Assembly (NCBI GenBank): GCA_030145625.1
Contig: JAQYVF010000008.1
Coordinates: 1 to 64,000 of the forward strand
DNA: 64,000 nt
DNA from: Desulfocapsa sp.
GTDB taxonomy: Bacteria; Desulfobacterota; Desulfobulbia; Desulfobulbales; Desulfocapsaceae
Direction: 5' to 3'
Of the stretch, positions 1-7,603 are shown piece by piece. The position numbers and the translations under genes were made by a program. The notes below the pieces were generated by a model, which searched no databases, had not been told where the DNA came from, and was given only the letters and a program-made list of their open reading frames with translations. How positions within the stretch are numbered: position 1 is the stretch's first letter; each line of letters opens with the position of its first letter.

Positions 1-88
1 TGGTGCCCAGAGCGAGAATCGAACTCGCACAGAGAAAACTCCGAGGGATTTTAAGTCCCTTGCGTCTACCAGTTCCGCCATCCGGGCA
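1..88 (-). tRNA. tRNA-Leu (anticodon UAA)
   Basis: The reverse complement folds as a class II tRNA with a long variable arm. The anticodon loop is CTTAAAA, giving UAA (Leu). The 3' CCA is encoded (tgg at the window start). ORF 3..266 on the plus strand overlaps this tRNA and is not a gene. Confidence 0.96.
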
Positions 89-240
89 GTGCTTTGTTTG
101 TACCATAGAGCCGTTTTGTTTGTCAATTGCCAAAACGGTGTATTTTTTTTATGGAGTATATAATATCTGTTTTTTAGAAAAGACAAATGAATACAGCCTG
201 TTGAGGTGGCCAGTTGTAATGGGAAATCATCGTTTAGCTG

Positions 241-282
241 TTAGGCAGGAGAGAACTGGATTTTGAGCTCTCTCCTGCCTAA
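241..282 (-). terminator. strong hairpin downstream of ybeY-pdxJ
   Basis: The arms TTAGGCAGGAGAG and CTCTCCTGCCTAA form a perfect 13-bp stem about 60 nt past the end of pdxJ. No T-run follows on the minus strand, so a classical intrinsic terminator is not certain. It may be a 3' stabilising or processing hairpin. Confidence 0.45.
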
Positions 283-339
283 AGAACGTATAAGGGCTGC
301 TGGTCATCATTAAGGGGAATTTATTCAAGGATTTGAAAT

Positions 340-1536
340 TTAAAAAATCATTGATGCATTGCGAACGATGGCCAGCATTTCCCGCACTGCCTGGTCGAGG
401 CCGACAAAAACTGCTCTGCTGATAATGGCATGGCCAATGGAAAGTTCTTCAATGGTATCCAGGGAAGCAATTTTTGCTGTGGTCTGGTAGTCGAGGCCAT
501 GTCCAGCATTTACTCTCAACCCCATCTGGTATGCCTCTTCAGCTGCTGAGGCAATGAGTTGGTACTCTTTTTCCCTTTTTCCTTCACTTGTGGCATCACA
601 GTAGCGTCCGGTGTGGAGCTCCACATAGGTGGCTCCAATTTCCAGGGCAGCTTCTACTTGCTTATGTTCAGGGTCGATAAAGAGTGAAACCGGAATCCCT
701 GCTTTGTTCATTTTGGCAATGGTTTTGGCAAGTTTTTTCTTCTGTCCTTCAACGTCAAGGCCGCCTTCGGTAGTCAACTCCTGTCGTTTTTCCGGAACAA
801 GGGTGACCATGTCGGGTTTAAGGCCCAAGGCAATATCAATGATTTCTTTGTTCGCTCCCATCTCTAAATTCATTTTGGTCTTGATGGTTTCACGCAGCAG
901 CCGGACATCACGGTCGTTGATATGGCGTCGATCCTCACGGAGGTGGACGACAATGCCTGCGGCACCAGCAAGTTCACAGATTGCAGCGGCTGCAACAGGG
1001 TCCGGTTCGTTAATGCCGCGCGCCTGGCGTACTGTGGCTACGTGATCGACGTTAATTGCAAGATGTGTCATTTGATTACTCCTGGAAGATTGTAACTGAT
1101 TAATCAGACTGGTTTCTAGTGCCCACATATCCTCAGCCTCTTTTTCGGAACGCTCATGGTCGTAACCGAGCAGGTGCAGCAGGCCATGGGTAATGAGCCA
1201 GGTGAGTCGATCATGAAGTGAAACCTTAAGGGTGAGAGCTTCCCTGGAGGCGGTTTCCACTGAGATGATGATATCACCAAGTTCTTGAACAGGTATGATG
1301 CTGAGACAAGGATCCGTCTCATCTGCAAAGGGAAAAGAGAGGACATTGGTTGGTCCCTTTTTTTTACGATAATGGTTGTTGAGCCAGCTTATTTCCTGGT
1401 CATCGACAAAAAGTATGCTCACTTCATAACTTGCCACTTTGTTTTTGCGCATGAGCCATGCAGTACGCCTTTGCAGAAGTTTGCTGTTCAGGTGAAATTT
1501 ACTGGTGTCGCAGTTTATGGTGAGGTTTGCTGGCAT
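340..1536 (-). CDS. ybeY-pdxJ: YbeY endoribonuclease / PdxJ pyridoxine 5'-phosphate synthase fusion
   Basis: One uninterrupted 398-residue frame holds two complete enzymes. Residues 1-155 are YbeY, the zinc-dependent endoribonuclease of 16S rRNA 3'-end maturation and ribosome quality control, with the [11 protein letters not shown] zinc motif (His117, His121, His127). Residues 156-398 are PdxJ, starting [18 protein letters not shown]. PdxJ condenses 1-deoxyxylulose 5-phosphate with 3-amino-2-oxopropyl phosphate to give pyridoxine 5'-phosphate. The PdxJ part is 243 residues, the usual length of the free enzyme, and there is no linker. An internal AGGAG lies about 8 nt before the PdxJ ATG at 1071, so free PdxJ could also be made. 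The upstream neighbour is phoH, as is usual for ybeY. Both domains look intact; the joining is the odd feature. Confidence 0.93.
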   Translation of the reverse strand: MPANLTINCDTSKFHLNSKLLQRRTAWLMRKNKVASYEVSILFVDDQEISWLNNHYRKKKGPTNVLSFPFADETDPCLSIIPVQELGDIIISVETASREALTLKVSLHDRLTWLITHGLLHLLGYDHERSEKEAEDMWALETSLINQLQSSRSNQMTHLAINVDHVATVRQARGINEPDPVAAAAICELAGAAGIVVHLREDRRHINDRDVRLLRETIKTKMNLEMGANKEIIDIALGLKPDMVTLVPEKRQELTTEGGLDVEGQKKKLAKTIAKMNKAGIPVSLFIDPEHKQVEAALEIGATYVELHTGRYCDATSEGKREKEYQLIASAAEEAYQMGLRVNAGHGLDYQTTAKIASLDTIEELSIGHAIISRAVFVGLDQAVREMLAIVRNASMIF

Positions 1537-1574
1537 GTTACTGTTGGATTATGGGAAAGTGTTTGGTTGGCGTG

Positions 1575-2588
1575 TTAATGGTTTTGGGTGCGTGAGTTTT
1601 TTGCCAGGTGAGGGCGTGTTGTATTGGTCCCCGAATTTTTCTCATAGGCGGCAATGATCTTTTGTACCAGAGGGTGTCTTACCACATCCTGTTTAGAAAA
1701 ATTACAGAAGGATATCCCGTCGATACCATGTAAAAATTTTTTAGCCTGTAGCAATCCGGATTGTTCCGTATGTGGCAGGTCAACTTGAGTGACATCACCG
1801 GTGATGACAGCTGAGGAGTCGAATCCGATGCGGGTCAGGAACATTTTCATCTGTTCCCTGGTGGTATTCTGGGCCTCATCAAGGATAATGAATGCATCAT
1901 TCAAGGTTCTTCCACGCATAAAGGCGAGAGGCGCGATTTCGATAATTCCCTGTTCTATGAAACTTTCACTTTTTTCAGCTCCGAGCATGTCGCTCAGGGC
2001 ATCATAGAGTGGCCTCAGGTAGGGATTGACCTTCTGGGCAAGGTCACCGGGAAGGAAGCCAAGTTTTTCCCCTGCTTCTACTGCGGGACGGGTGAGAATA
2101 ATGGACCTGACTTGGCCGGTGTTTAAGGCTGAAACAGCCATGGCAACAGCCAGGTAGGTCTTGCCGGTACCAGCAGGTCCAATGCCGAATACTATATCGT
2201 TATTGCGAATGGAATCGATATAGGTCTTCTGATTTTGGGTTTTGGGCGAGATGATGCGATTCTGGGCAGTAATGTAGACTTTATCCAGAAAAATTTTGTC
2301 TAGATGGCAATGAGGAGTTGCTTCGAGAACACGAAGGCCAAAGAGAAAATCAGAACTGTAGACCTTGAATCCTTTACTGATGAGTCCGTAAAATTGTTCG
2401 AGGAGATTAGCGGCAAGGCTTATCTCATGGTCCAGGCCGATAAGGTGAAGACCGCTTCCCCGGACATGAATTTGAACCCCAATATTCTGCTCAAGGGAGT
2501 GAAGGTTCTTGTTCAGTTCTCCATAGAGAATACTTGCCAGATTATTATCCGGAAAGCAGAGATCCTTGCTGAGTTGTTTACCTGCCAT
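1575..2588 (-). CDS. PhoH family ATPase
   Basis: This is a PhoH-like P-loop protein of 337 residues, the usual family length. An N-terminal KH-like region (about 30-70) is followed by the ATPase domain with Walker A GPAGTGKT (137-144), the conserved TRPAVEAGEKLGFLPGD segment, and Walker B FIILDEAQN. PhoH proteins are cytoplasmic ATPases linked to RNA metabolism. The phoH-ybeY order here is the common bacterial one, which suggests a shared role in rRNA processing. The gene probably starts the phoH-ybeY-pdxJ transcript, with about 38 nt between its stop and the ybeY start. The exact biochemical role of the family is not settled. Confidence 0.93.
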   Translation of the reverse strand: MAGKQLSKDLCFPDNNLASILYGELNKNLHSLEQNIGVQIHVRGSGLHLIGLDHEISLAANLLEQFYGLISKGFKVYSSDFLFGLRVLEATPHCHLDKIFLDKVYITAQNRIISPKTQNQKTYIDSIRNNDIVFGIGPAGTGKTYLAVAMAVSALNTGQVRSIILTRPAVEAGEKLGFLPGDLAQKVNPYLRPLYDALSDMLGAEKSESFIEQGIIEIAPLAFMRGRTLNDAFIILDEAQNTTREQMKMFLTRIGFDSSAVITGDVTQVDLPHTEQSGLLQAKKFLHGIDGISFCNFSKQDVVRHPLVQKIIAAYEKNSGTNTTRPHLAKNSRTQNH

Positions 2589-2617
2589 TGTTCTGTTGGT
2601 TTTTTATGTATGCAAGT

Positions 2618-2655
2618 CTACAGGCACCTTTCTCTGAGGAGAAAGGTGCCTGTAG
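2618..2655. terminator. 17-bp hairpin between the selenoprotein gene and phoH
   Basis: CTACAGGCACCTTTCTC and GAGAAAGGTGCCTGTAG pair perfectly around a TGAG tetraloop. The position suggests a 3' hairpin for the upstream minus-strand selenoprotein gene. No T-run follows on that strand, so its action as an intrinsic terminator is inferred only. Confidence 0.5.
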
Positions 2656-2693
2656 ATGTCCAAGATTTAGGGAGGAGCATTATCCAAATGCTG

Positions 2694-3572
2694 TTATTTT
2701 GCAGGTGGTGTCTTCTTTGCAAGTTCTTTATCGATGATTTTCTGAATGGCCGGGAGGGTACGTTCTTTTAATAGCATACCATTGATGATAATGGTTGGTG
2801 TGCCTCTCACGCCGGCTTCCTGAGCATCAAAGATATCTTTGGCGAGTTTCTGCTGGATTTGAGGAGATACCATATCTTCTTTTAACTTTTTTACGTCAAG
2901 CTCAAGCTTGGCAGCTATGGTATCGATGGTTTTAGCATTCAGTTTAGGGGCTTCAAAAAGAGCGTCATGAAATTCCCAGTATTTCCCCTGATTGCCTGCT
3001 GCAAGCGCTGCAAGTGCTGCAGGTTTAGCAAACTTATGGAAATTCAGAGGTAAGTTTTTGAGTACGATTTTTACTGTGTCAGGGTTATGCTCGAGCACCT
3101 GCTCGAGTAGCGGCACTGCTTTGCCGCAGTGAGGTCACTCAAAGTCCGTAAAAACGGCGATGGTCACTGGTGCATTTGCGTTACCGAGAAAGGGTGATCC
3201 TGTAGTGTCAATATTGACTATAAAACTGACAGAAAGGTCAGAAAAGCTGTTCTCTCCCTGGTTGATGAGATAAAGTTTTTCTCCTCGCGGAGCAATATCA
3301 ATAGCGGAGACACCTTTATCCACGGGGATGGCACCAAGAAGTTCACCATTGGCGCTATAGGCGAGGATTTCTTTCTGATCGGTAAGGATGAAAACCCGTT
3401 TTCCGTCAAGAGTATAGACGATATCCAAAGGTGTGCTTGGAAGTTTCCAGCTTTTTTCCACCTTCCACTGAATTTTTGACGACCCTTGGGTGTCGGTCGC
3501 AGCAAAAGCAAGCGAAGGTGAAAAGGAAAGCATGAGTAGGGCACAGGCTGTGATGGTCTGTTTGTACGTCAT
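2694..3572 (-). CDS. DsbA/thioredoxin-like selenoprotein with UxxC active site
   Basis: The ORF track splits this gene at a TGA (3137-3135), but the frame continues through it. Reading TGA as selenocysteine gives ...VTIAVFTDFE-U-PHCGKAVPLLEQ, where U146 replaces the first Cys of the CxxC motif of a DsbA-like disulfide oxidoreductase. The protein would be 292 residues: a signal peptide (1-24, ending AFA), a small region with YVTN/NHL-propeller-like strands (about 35-115), then the thioredoxin fold with the cis-Pro loop GTPT near 259. Two hairpins lie just after the UGA and one fits a bacterial SECIS. The product should act in the periplasm on thiols or disulfides. The TGA sits exactly at a catalytic Cys and both halves are conserved, so a pseudogene is unlikely. 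Confidence 0.88.
3090..3131 (-). promoter_or_regulatory. candidate bacterial SECIS element
   Basis: Two hairpins follow the UGA inside the coding region. The proximal one is CACTGC-GGCAAA-GCAGTG (3131-3114). The distal one is CTCGAGC-AGGT-GCTCGAG (3107-3090), a 7-bp stem with G at loop positions 2 and 3, the first loop G being the 36th nt after the UGA. The distal one fits known SECIS spacing and loop rules better; the proximal one lies closer than usual. Either could be bound by SelB. Confidence 0.6.
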
Positions 3573-3938
3573 TGGTTCCTCAATTCTAAATTGATGATTA
3601 ATCCGGCGCGGAAGGGTTGAGTGAATACCAATCTCAGGCCGGGTCGTAGAGTAATAGTGGAAGGATTACGATAGAAGAAAATCCTTTTCTATATGAGGTG
3701 GATAATAGTCTCTGTGAGATCGTTTGGCAAGCCGGATTAGGAAAAAGGATTTCATCGTATTTAAAAATAATGGATAAAAAGAAAGATTTTTTTTACTCCA
3801 TAAGAGTATCTGTCTTGACTGGGAGCTATATGTGAATTAATTACTAAAGGATTATCTGATGTTCTTTTGACGGTTTTGCAAAAAATGCTTAGTCTTGATC
3901 AATGGAATAGTCGATGTTCTGTTTGAAATATTTGATAT
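3573..3938. other. intergenic region before tRNA-Leu(UAG)
   Basis: This 366-bp stretch separates the divergent selenoprotein gene and tRNA-Leu. I see no supported ORF. A possible sigma-70 promoter for the tRNA lies at 3867-3895; nothing else is clear. Confidence 0.5.
3867..3895 (+). promoter_or_regulatory. possible sigma-70 promoter for tRNA-Leu(UAG)
   Basis: TTGACG, 17 nt, then TAGTCT, about 44 nt before the tRNA. The -35 is good (5/6) and the -10 is weak (3/6). Confidence 0.3.
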
Positions 3939-4022
3939 GCGAGGGTGGCGGAATTGGTAGACGCACTGGTCTTAGGAACCAGCGCCTAGTGCATGGGGGT
4001 TCGAGTCCCCCCTCTCGCACCA
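3939..4022 (+). tRNA. tRNA-Leu (anticodon UAG)
   Basis: Class II tRNA fold with acceptor GCGAGGG / CTCTCGC and an extended variable arm. The anticodon loop CTTAGGA gives UAG. The CCA end is encoded. It lies about 190 nt before tig. Confidence 0.96.
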
Positions 4023-4215
4023 AATGATTCATTTTGTTTTGTGAACATATAACCGGTAGATGTTCTGGCGGTGATCGCCGTTCAGGTCAGAAATACCCAT
4101 GAAGGGTAAGCTTTTTTTGGTAGTTGACAATAAATTTATAATTTTGAACTAATCTGAGTTTGAGTGACGAGTTCTTAAATTAACCGAGTAAGAATTTTAA
4201 TAAAGGATGGATACG

Positions 4216-5541
4216 ATGGAAGTAGTTGTTGAAGATGTGAGTGCACTTACAAAGAAAGTGACCATAACCCTGCCCAAGGATGGTGTTCAGAAAAAATTGG
4301 AGAAGGCCTACAATAAGCTGCAGCGTGAGACCAAGATGAAGGGGTTTCGCCGTGGAAAAGTGCCTCGTTCCGTCATTATTAAGAACTTCAAACCTCAGGT
4401 AGAGAGTGAGGTTGGTGAGAAACTCGTTCAGGACACTTATTTCGACGCCATTGAAAAAAACAGTATTGATCCTGTTGTCCATCCGGAAATTTCAGATCCT
4501 ACTTTCAAAGAAGATGGGACTTTTGTATATGTGGCCAATATTGATATCAGGCCTGAATTTGAGCTTGGTGAGTATAAAGACATAGAGGTAGAAAAAATCT
4601 CTAACGAAGTCAGTGATGCCGCCATAGAGGTAGAGGTTGAGAGCCTTCGTCAGGACATGGCACCGCTTCGTTCAGTTACTGAAAGGGCCCTTGAAGATGG
4701 TGATGTAGTAGTCGTTGATTTTGAAGGTTTTCATAACGGCAAGGCCATGAAAGAGATCAAGAATGACAATTACTCCGTAGATGTTGGTTCTGGAAAGCTC
4801 AGTCCTGAATTTGAAGAAAAATTGGTGGGAATGAATAACAATGAAGAAGCCAGCCACGAGGTTGATTTTCCTGCCAAGTATCCCAATCCTGTTCTTGCCG
4901 GAAAGAAGATCGAATTTCGGGTTAAGGTAAAAGATATTAAAGAGCGCGTTCTTCCTGAACTCAATGATGAATTTGCCAAAGATGTTGACGATGAATACAA
5001 GACACTTGCCGATTTGCAGAATGTAATTCGCGAACGTCTGCAGAAGGAAAAAGATGATCGTGCTGATGGAGACATTACTGATCGCATAATGCTTAAGCTC
5101 CTCGACAATCATGAGTTTGAGGTTCCTTCCCGACTTGTACGCTTCGAAGTTGAAGAGATGATCAAAAACACTGAAAAATCTCTTGAACAGAATGGTATGG
5201 ACCTGGAATCTGCCGGCATTAATCGTGACGATCTGGCAGAGAAAAATAAGGAAACGGCCGAAAAACGAGTGCGCGGTGATTTCATCCTGAAAAAAATTGC
5301 CGAAGTTGAAGAGATCAAGGTCAATGATGAAGATCTGGATCGAGCCTTCAAACGGATCGGTGACCAATACAATATGCCCATTGCCCAGGTGAAAGAATTC
5401 TTTAAAAGCCGTGATGATTTGCTTCCATTCATGAACGAGATCTTAAATGAAAAAATTCTCACTTTTCTTCGAGAGAATGTAAAGCTTGTTGAGGCAGCAC
5501 CTGTTGCCGAGGAAGAAAAGACTGAAGAGACTGCAGACTGA
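4216..5541 (+). CDS. tig: trigger factor, ribosome-associated chaperone/PPIase
   Basis: Trigger factor binds near the ribosomal exit tunnel and protects nascent chains. The N-terminal ribosome-binding domain carries the signature GFRRGKVPRSVI (about residues 46-57), followed by the FKBP-type prolyl isomerase domain (about 150-240) and the helical C-terminal chaperone domain. About 441 residues is normal. Two in-frame ATGs exist (4207 and 4216). The second is preferred because AAAGG lies at a workable distance from it and MEVVVEDVS aligns with the family N-terminus, while the first ATG directly abuts the AAAGG. It heads the tig-clpP-clpX-lon protein-quality cluster, an arrangement found in many proteobacteria. 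Confidence 0.96.
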   Translation: MEVVVEDVSALTKKVTITLPKDGVQKKLEKAYNKLQRETKMKGFRRGKVPRSVIIKNFKPQVESEVGEKLVQDTYFDAIEKNSIDPVVHPEISDPTFKEDGTFVYVANIDIRPEFELGEYKDIEVEKISNEVSDAAIEVEVESLRQDMAPLRSVTERALEDGDVVVVDFEGFHNGKAMKEIKNDNYSVDVGSGKLSPEFEEKLVGMNNNEEASHEVDFPAKYPNPVLAGKKIEFRVKVKDIKERVLPELNDEFAKDVDDEYKTLADLQNVIRERLQKEKDDRADGDITDRIMLKLLDNHEFEVPSRLVRFEVEEMIKNTEKSLEQNGMDLESAGINRDDLAEKNKETAEKRVRGDFILKKIAEVEEIKVNDEDLDRAFKRIGDQYNMPIAQVKEFFKSRDDLLPFMNEILNEKILTFLRENVKLVEAAPVAEEEKTEETAD

Positions 5542-5618
5542 TAGAAAGTCTGTGTTTCCGGTGGATTTTGAATAAAAATGGTTAGGCTGGGACCTGTCTG
5601 ATCAGACTGTGTAATTGA

Positions 5619-5653
5619 ACGACTGCAGCGGCCCGAGGGGGCTCTGCAGTCGT
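5619..5653 (+). terminator. hairpin between tig and clpP
   Basis: ACGACTGCAG and CTGCAGTCGT form a perfect 10-bp stem, extended inside by GCCC/GGGC, followed by GTTATTT. It ends only about 20 nt before clpP. It may act as a partial terminator, an mRNA processing site or a stabiliser that sets separate tig and clpP levels. Confidence 0.5.
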
Positions 5654-5673
5654 GTTATTTAAGGAGAAGGGAA

Positions 5674-6276
5674 ATGAATCTTGTACCAATGGTTGTAGAG
5701 CAGAGTCCCAGAGGGGAACGAGCCTTTGATATTTATTCCAGACTGCTGCGGGAACGGATCATTTTTCTGGGAACTTCCGTGGGGGATGAAGTGGCAAGTT
5801 CAATTATTGCCCAGCTCCTTTTTCTTGAGGCCGAAGACCCTGATAAAGATATTACCTTTTACATTAATTCTCCTGGTGGATCGGTTACGTCCGGACTTGC
5901 GATTTATGACACCATGCAATATGTGAAATCCGACATTGCCACATTGTGTATGGGCCAGGCTGCCTCCATGGGTGCATTGCTTCTGGCTGCAGGTACTGCC
6001 GGTAAACGTTATTCTCTGCCAAATTCAAGGATTATGATTCATCAGCCTATGGGTGGTTTTCAGGGCCAGGCCACTGAAATAGATATTCATGCCAAAGAAA
6101 TTTTGCGCATGCGTGATGATTTGAACAAAATTCTTGCCTTTCATACTGGACATACGAAGAAAAAAATCCAGTCGGATACGGACCGTGATAATTTTATGAG
6201 TCCTACAGAGGCGAAAAAATATGGTATATTAGATAAGGTGTTAGTGAAACGACTTGATCCTGTAGAGGAAGATTGA
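5674..6276 (+). CDS. clpP: ATP-dependent Clp protease proteolytic subunit
   Basis: ClpP is the serine protease barrel that degrades substrates fed by ClpX or ClpA. The 200-residue product starts [19 protein letters not shown], typical of the family. It carries the nucleophile segment [14 protein letters not shown] (Ser near 98), the catalytic-His segment MIHQPMGG (near 123) and the Asp segment near 172 ([12 protein letters not shown]). A strong AAGGAGAAGG Shine-Dalgarno precedes the ATG. One nucleotide separates its stop codon from the clpX ATG, so the two are co-translated. Confidence 0.98.
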   Translation: MNLVPMVVEQSPRGERAFDIYSRLLRERIIFLGTSVGDEVASSIIAQLLFLEAEDPDKDITFYINSPGGSVTSGLAIYDTMQYVKSDIATLCMGQAASMGALLLAAGTAGKRYSLPNSRIMIHQPMGGFQGQATEIDIHAKEILRMRDDLNKILAFHTGHTKKKIQSDTDRDNFMSPTEAKKYGILDKVLVKRLDPVEED

Positions 6277-6277
6277 A

Positions 6278-7549
6278 ATGGATGATTTTGAAAAAAAAGA
6301 AAGCAGTTCTCATTGTTCTTTTTGCGGTAAGGGTCAGGAAGAGGTTTCTAAGCTCATTGCCGGTCCTGAGGTCTACATTTGTGATGAATGCATAGATCTT
6401 TGCAATGAGATCGTTAAAGATGAGGAAGTGTCTGATGTTGCTAATGATGGGGATATGAAGACGGGTTCCCTTAAACCCATGGAGATTAAGTCCCATCTTG
6501 ATGAGTATGTAATTGGTCAGGAATTTTCCAAGAAGATTCTTTCCGTGGCAGTCCATAATCATTACAAACGGATTGATGCACCAATATCTGACGATACAGT
6601 TGAGCTTCAAAAAGCCAATATTATCCTGATTGGTCCTACCGGGAGTGGTAAAACTCTGGTGGCGCAGACCCTTGCCAGGGTTCTCAATGTCCCTTTTTGT
6701 ATGGCAGATGCTACCACACTTACTGAGGCCGGATATGTCGGAGATGATGTTGAAAATATCCTGGTCAATCTTCTTCAGGCCGCTGATTATGACATCGATC
6801 GGGCTGAACGCGGTATAATTTATATCGACGAGATTGATAAAATTGCCAGAAAATCCGACAGTCCATCCCTTACCCGTGATGTTTCCGGAGAAGGCGTACA
6901 GCAGGCATTGTTGAAAATTATCGAAGGTACCGTTGCTTCAATTCCTCCTAAGGGAGGTCGGAAACATCCACAACAGGAACTAGTGAAGATAGACACCACC
7001 AATATCCTGTTTATCTGTGGCGGTGCATTTGTTGGCCTGGATTCAGTTGTCAAGAGACGTTACGGGACAAAATCCATGGGTTTTGGTGCCAAAGTCGTTA
7101 GTGATAAGGATGTGAAACTGGGAGACCTTTTGGAATCTGTTCAACCCGAAGACCTACTCAAGTTTGGACTTATTCCAGAGCTGGTTGGACGTCTTCCGGT
7201 TATTGCCACCATGAAGGAACTGATGGAAGAAGATCTGGTCCGCATACTTAAAGAACCTAAGAATGCCCTGACAAAACAGTATGAGCGTCTTTTTGAATTT
7301 GAAGATATTCGCCTACGCTTTACGGAAGGCGCTCTCGCCGCCATTGCCAAGAAAGCATTGAGTCGTAAATCAGGAGCACGTGGCCTTCGCTCAGTAATGG
7401 AGGCTGCCATGCTGGATGTTATGTATGATCTGCCATCCCAGGAAAATGTGCAGGAGTGTGTCATTAGTGAGCAGGTGATTAACGATGGCGATTATCCGGT
7501 AATTCTCTATGAGAATAAACCTGAAGATAAACATCTGGAAAGTGCTTGA
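6278..7549 (+). CDS. clpX: ClpX unfoldase, ATP-binding subunit of ClpXP
   Basis: ClpX recognises and unfolds substrates for ClpP. The 423-residue protein has an N-terminal C4 zinc-binding domain (CSFCGK...CDECIDLC, about 14-48), Walker A GPTGSGKT (about 114-121), Walker [10 protein letters not shown] and the ClpP-docking loop [11 protein letters not shown] region (IGF replaced by MGF). The sequence KSGARGLR near the C-terminus is the sensor-2 region. It directly follows clpP and precedes lon, the usual order. No defects are visible. Confidence 0.98.
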   Translation: MDDFEKKESSSHCSFCGKGQEEVSKLIAGPEVYICDECIDLCNEIVKDEEVSDVANDGDMKTGSLKPMEIKSHLDEYVIGQEFSKKILSVAVHNHYKRIDAPISDDTVELQKANIILIGPTGSGKTLVAQTLARVLNVPFCMADATTLTEAGYVGDDVENILVNLLQAADYDIDRAERGIIYIDEIDKIARKSDSPSLTRDVSGEGVQQALLKIIEGTVASIPPKGGRKHPQQELVKIDTTNILFICGGAFVGLDSVVKRRYGTKSMGFGAKVVSDKDVKLGDLLESVQPEDLLKFGLIPELVGRLPVIATMKELMEEDLVRILKEPKNALTKQYERLFEFEDIRLRFTEGALAAIAKKALSRKSGARGLRSVMEAAMLDVMYDLPSQENVQECVISEQVINDGDYPVILYENKPEDKHLESA

Positions 7550-7562
7550 AAATGAAATACCA

Positions 7563-7590
7563 TAAGGGATTATGTCCCTTACTTTTATTA
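7563..7590 (+). terminator. weak hairpin with T-rich tail after clpX
   Basis: TAAGGGA and TCCCTTA pair around TTATG, followed by CTTTTATTATTATT. It ends just before the lon ribosome-binding site, so it may reduce rather than stop readthrough from clpX into lon. Confidence 0.45.
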
Positions 7591-7603
7591 TTATTGAGGT
7601 AAA

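Noticed and set aside
3-266. 87-residue plus-strand ORF
   Set aside because: It runs across the tRNA-Leu gene and has no ribosome site or recognisable protein features.
2694-3572. Two separate genes or a pseudogene broken by TGA
   Set aside because: The TGA lies exactly on an active-site Cys position, the frame is kept on both sides, and a SECIS-like hairpin follows. A selenocysteine gene explains all of this.
4672-5367. 231-residue minus-strand ORF inside tig
   Set aside because: It is a shadow of trigger factor in the opposite frame, with no family match.
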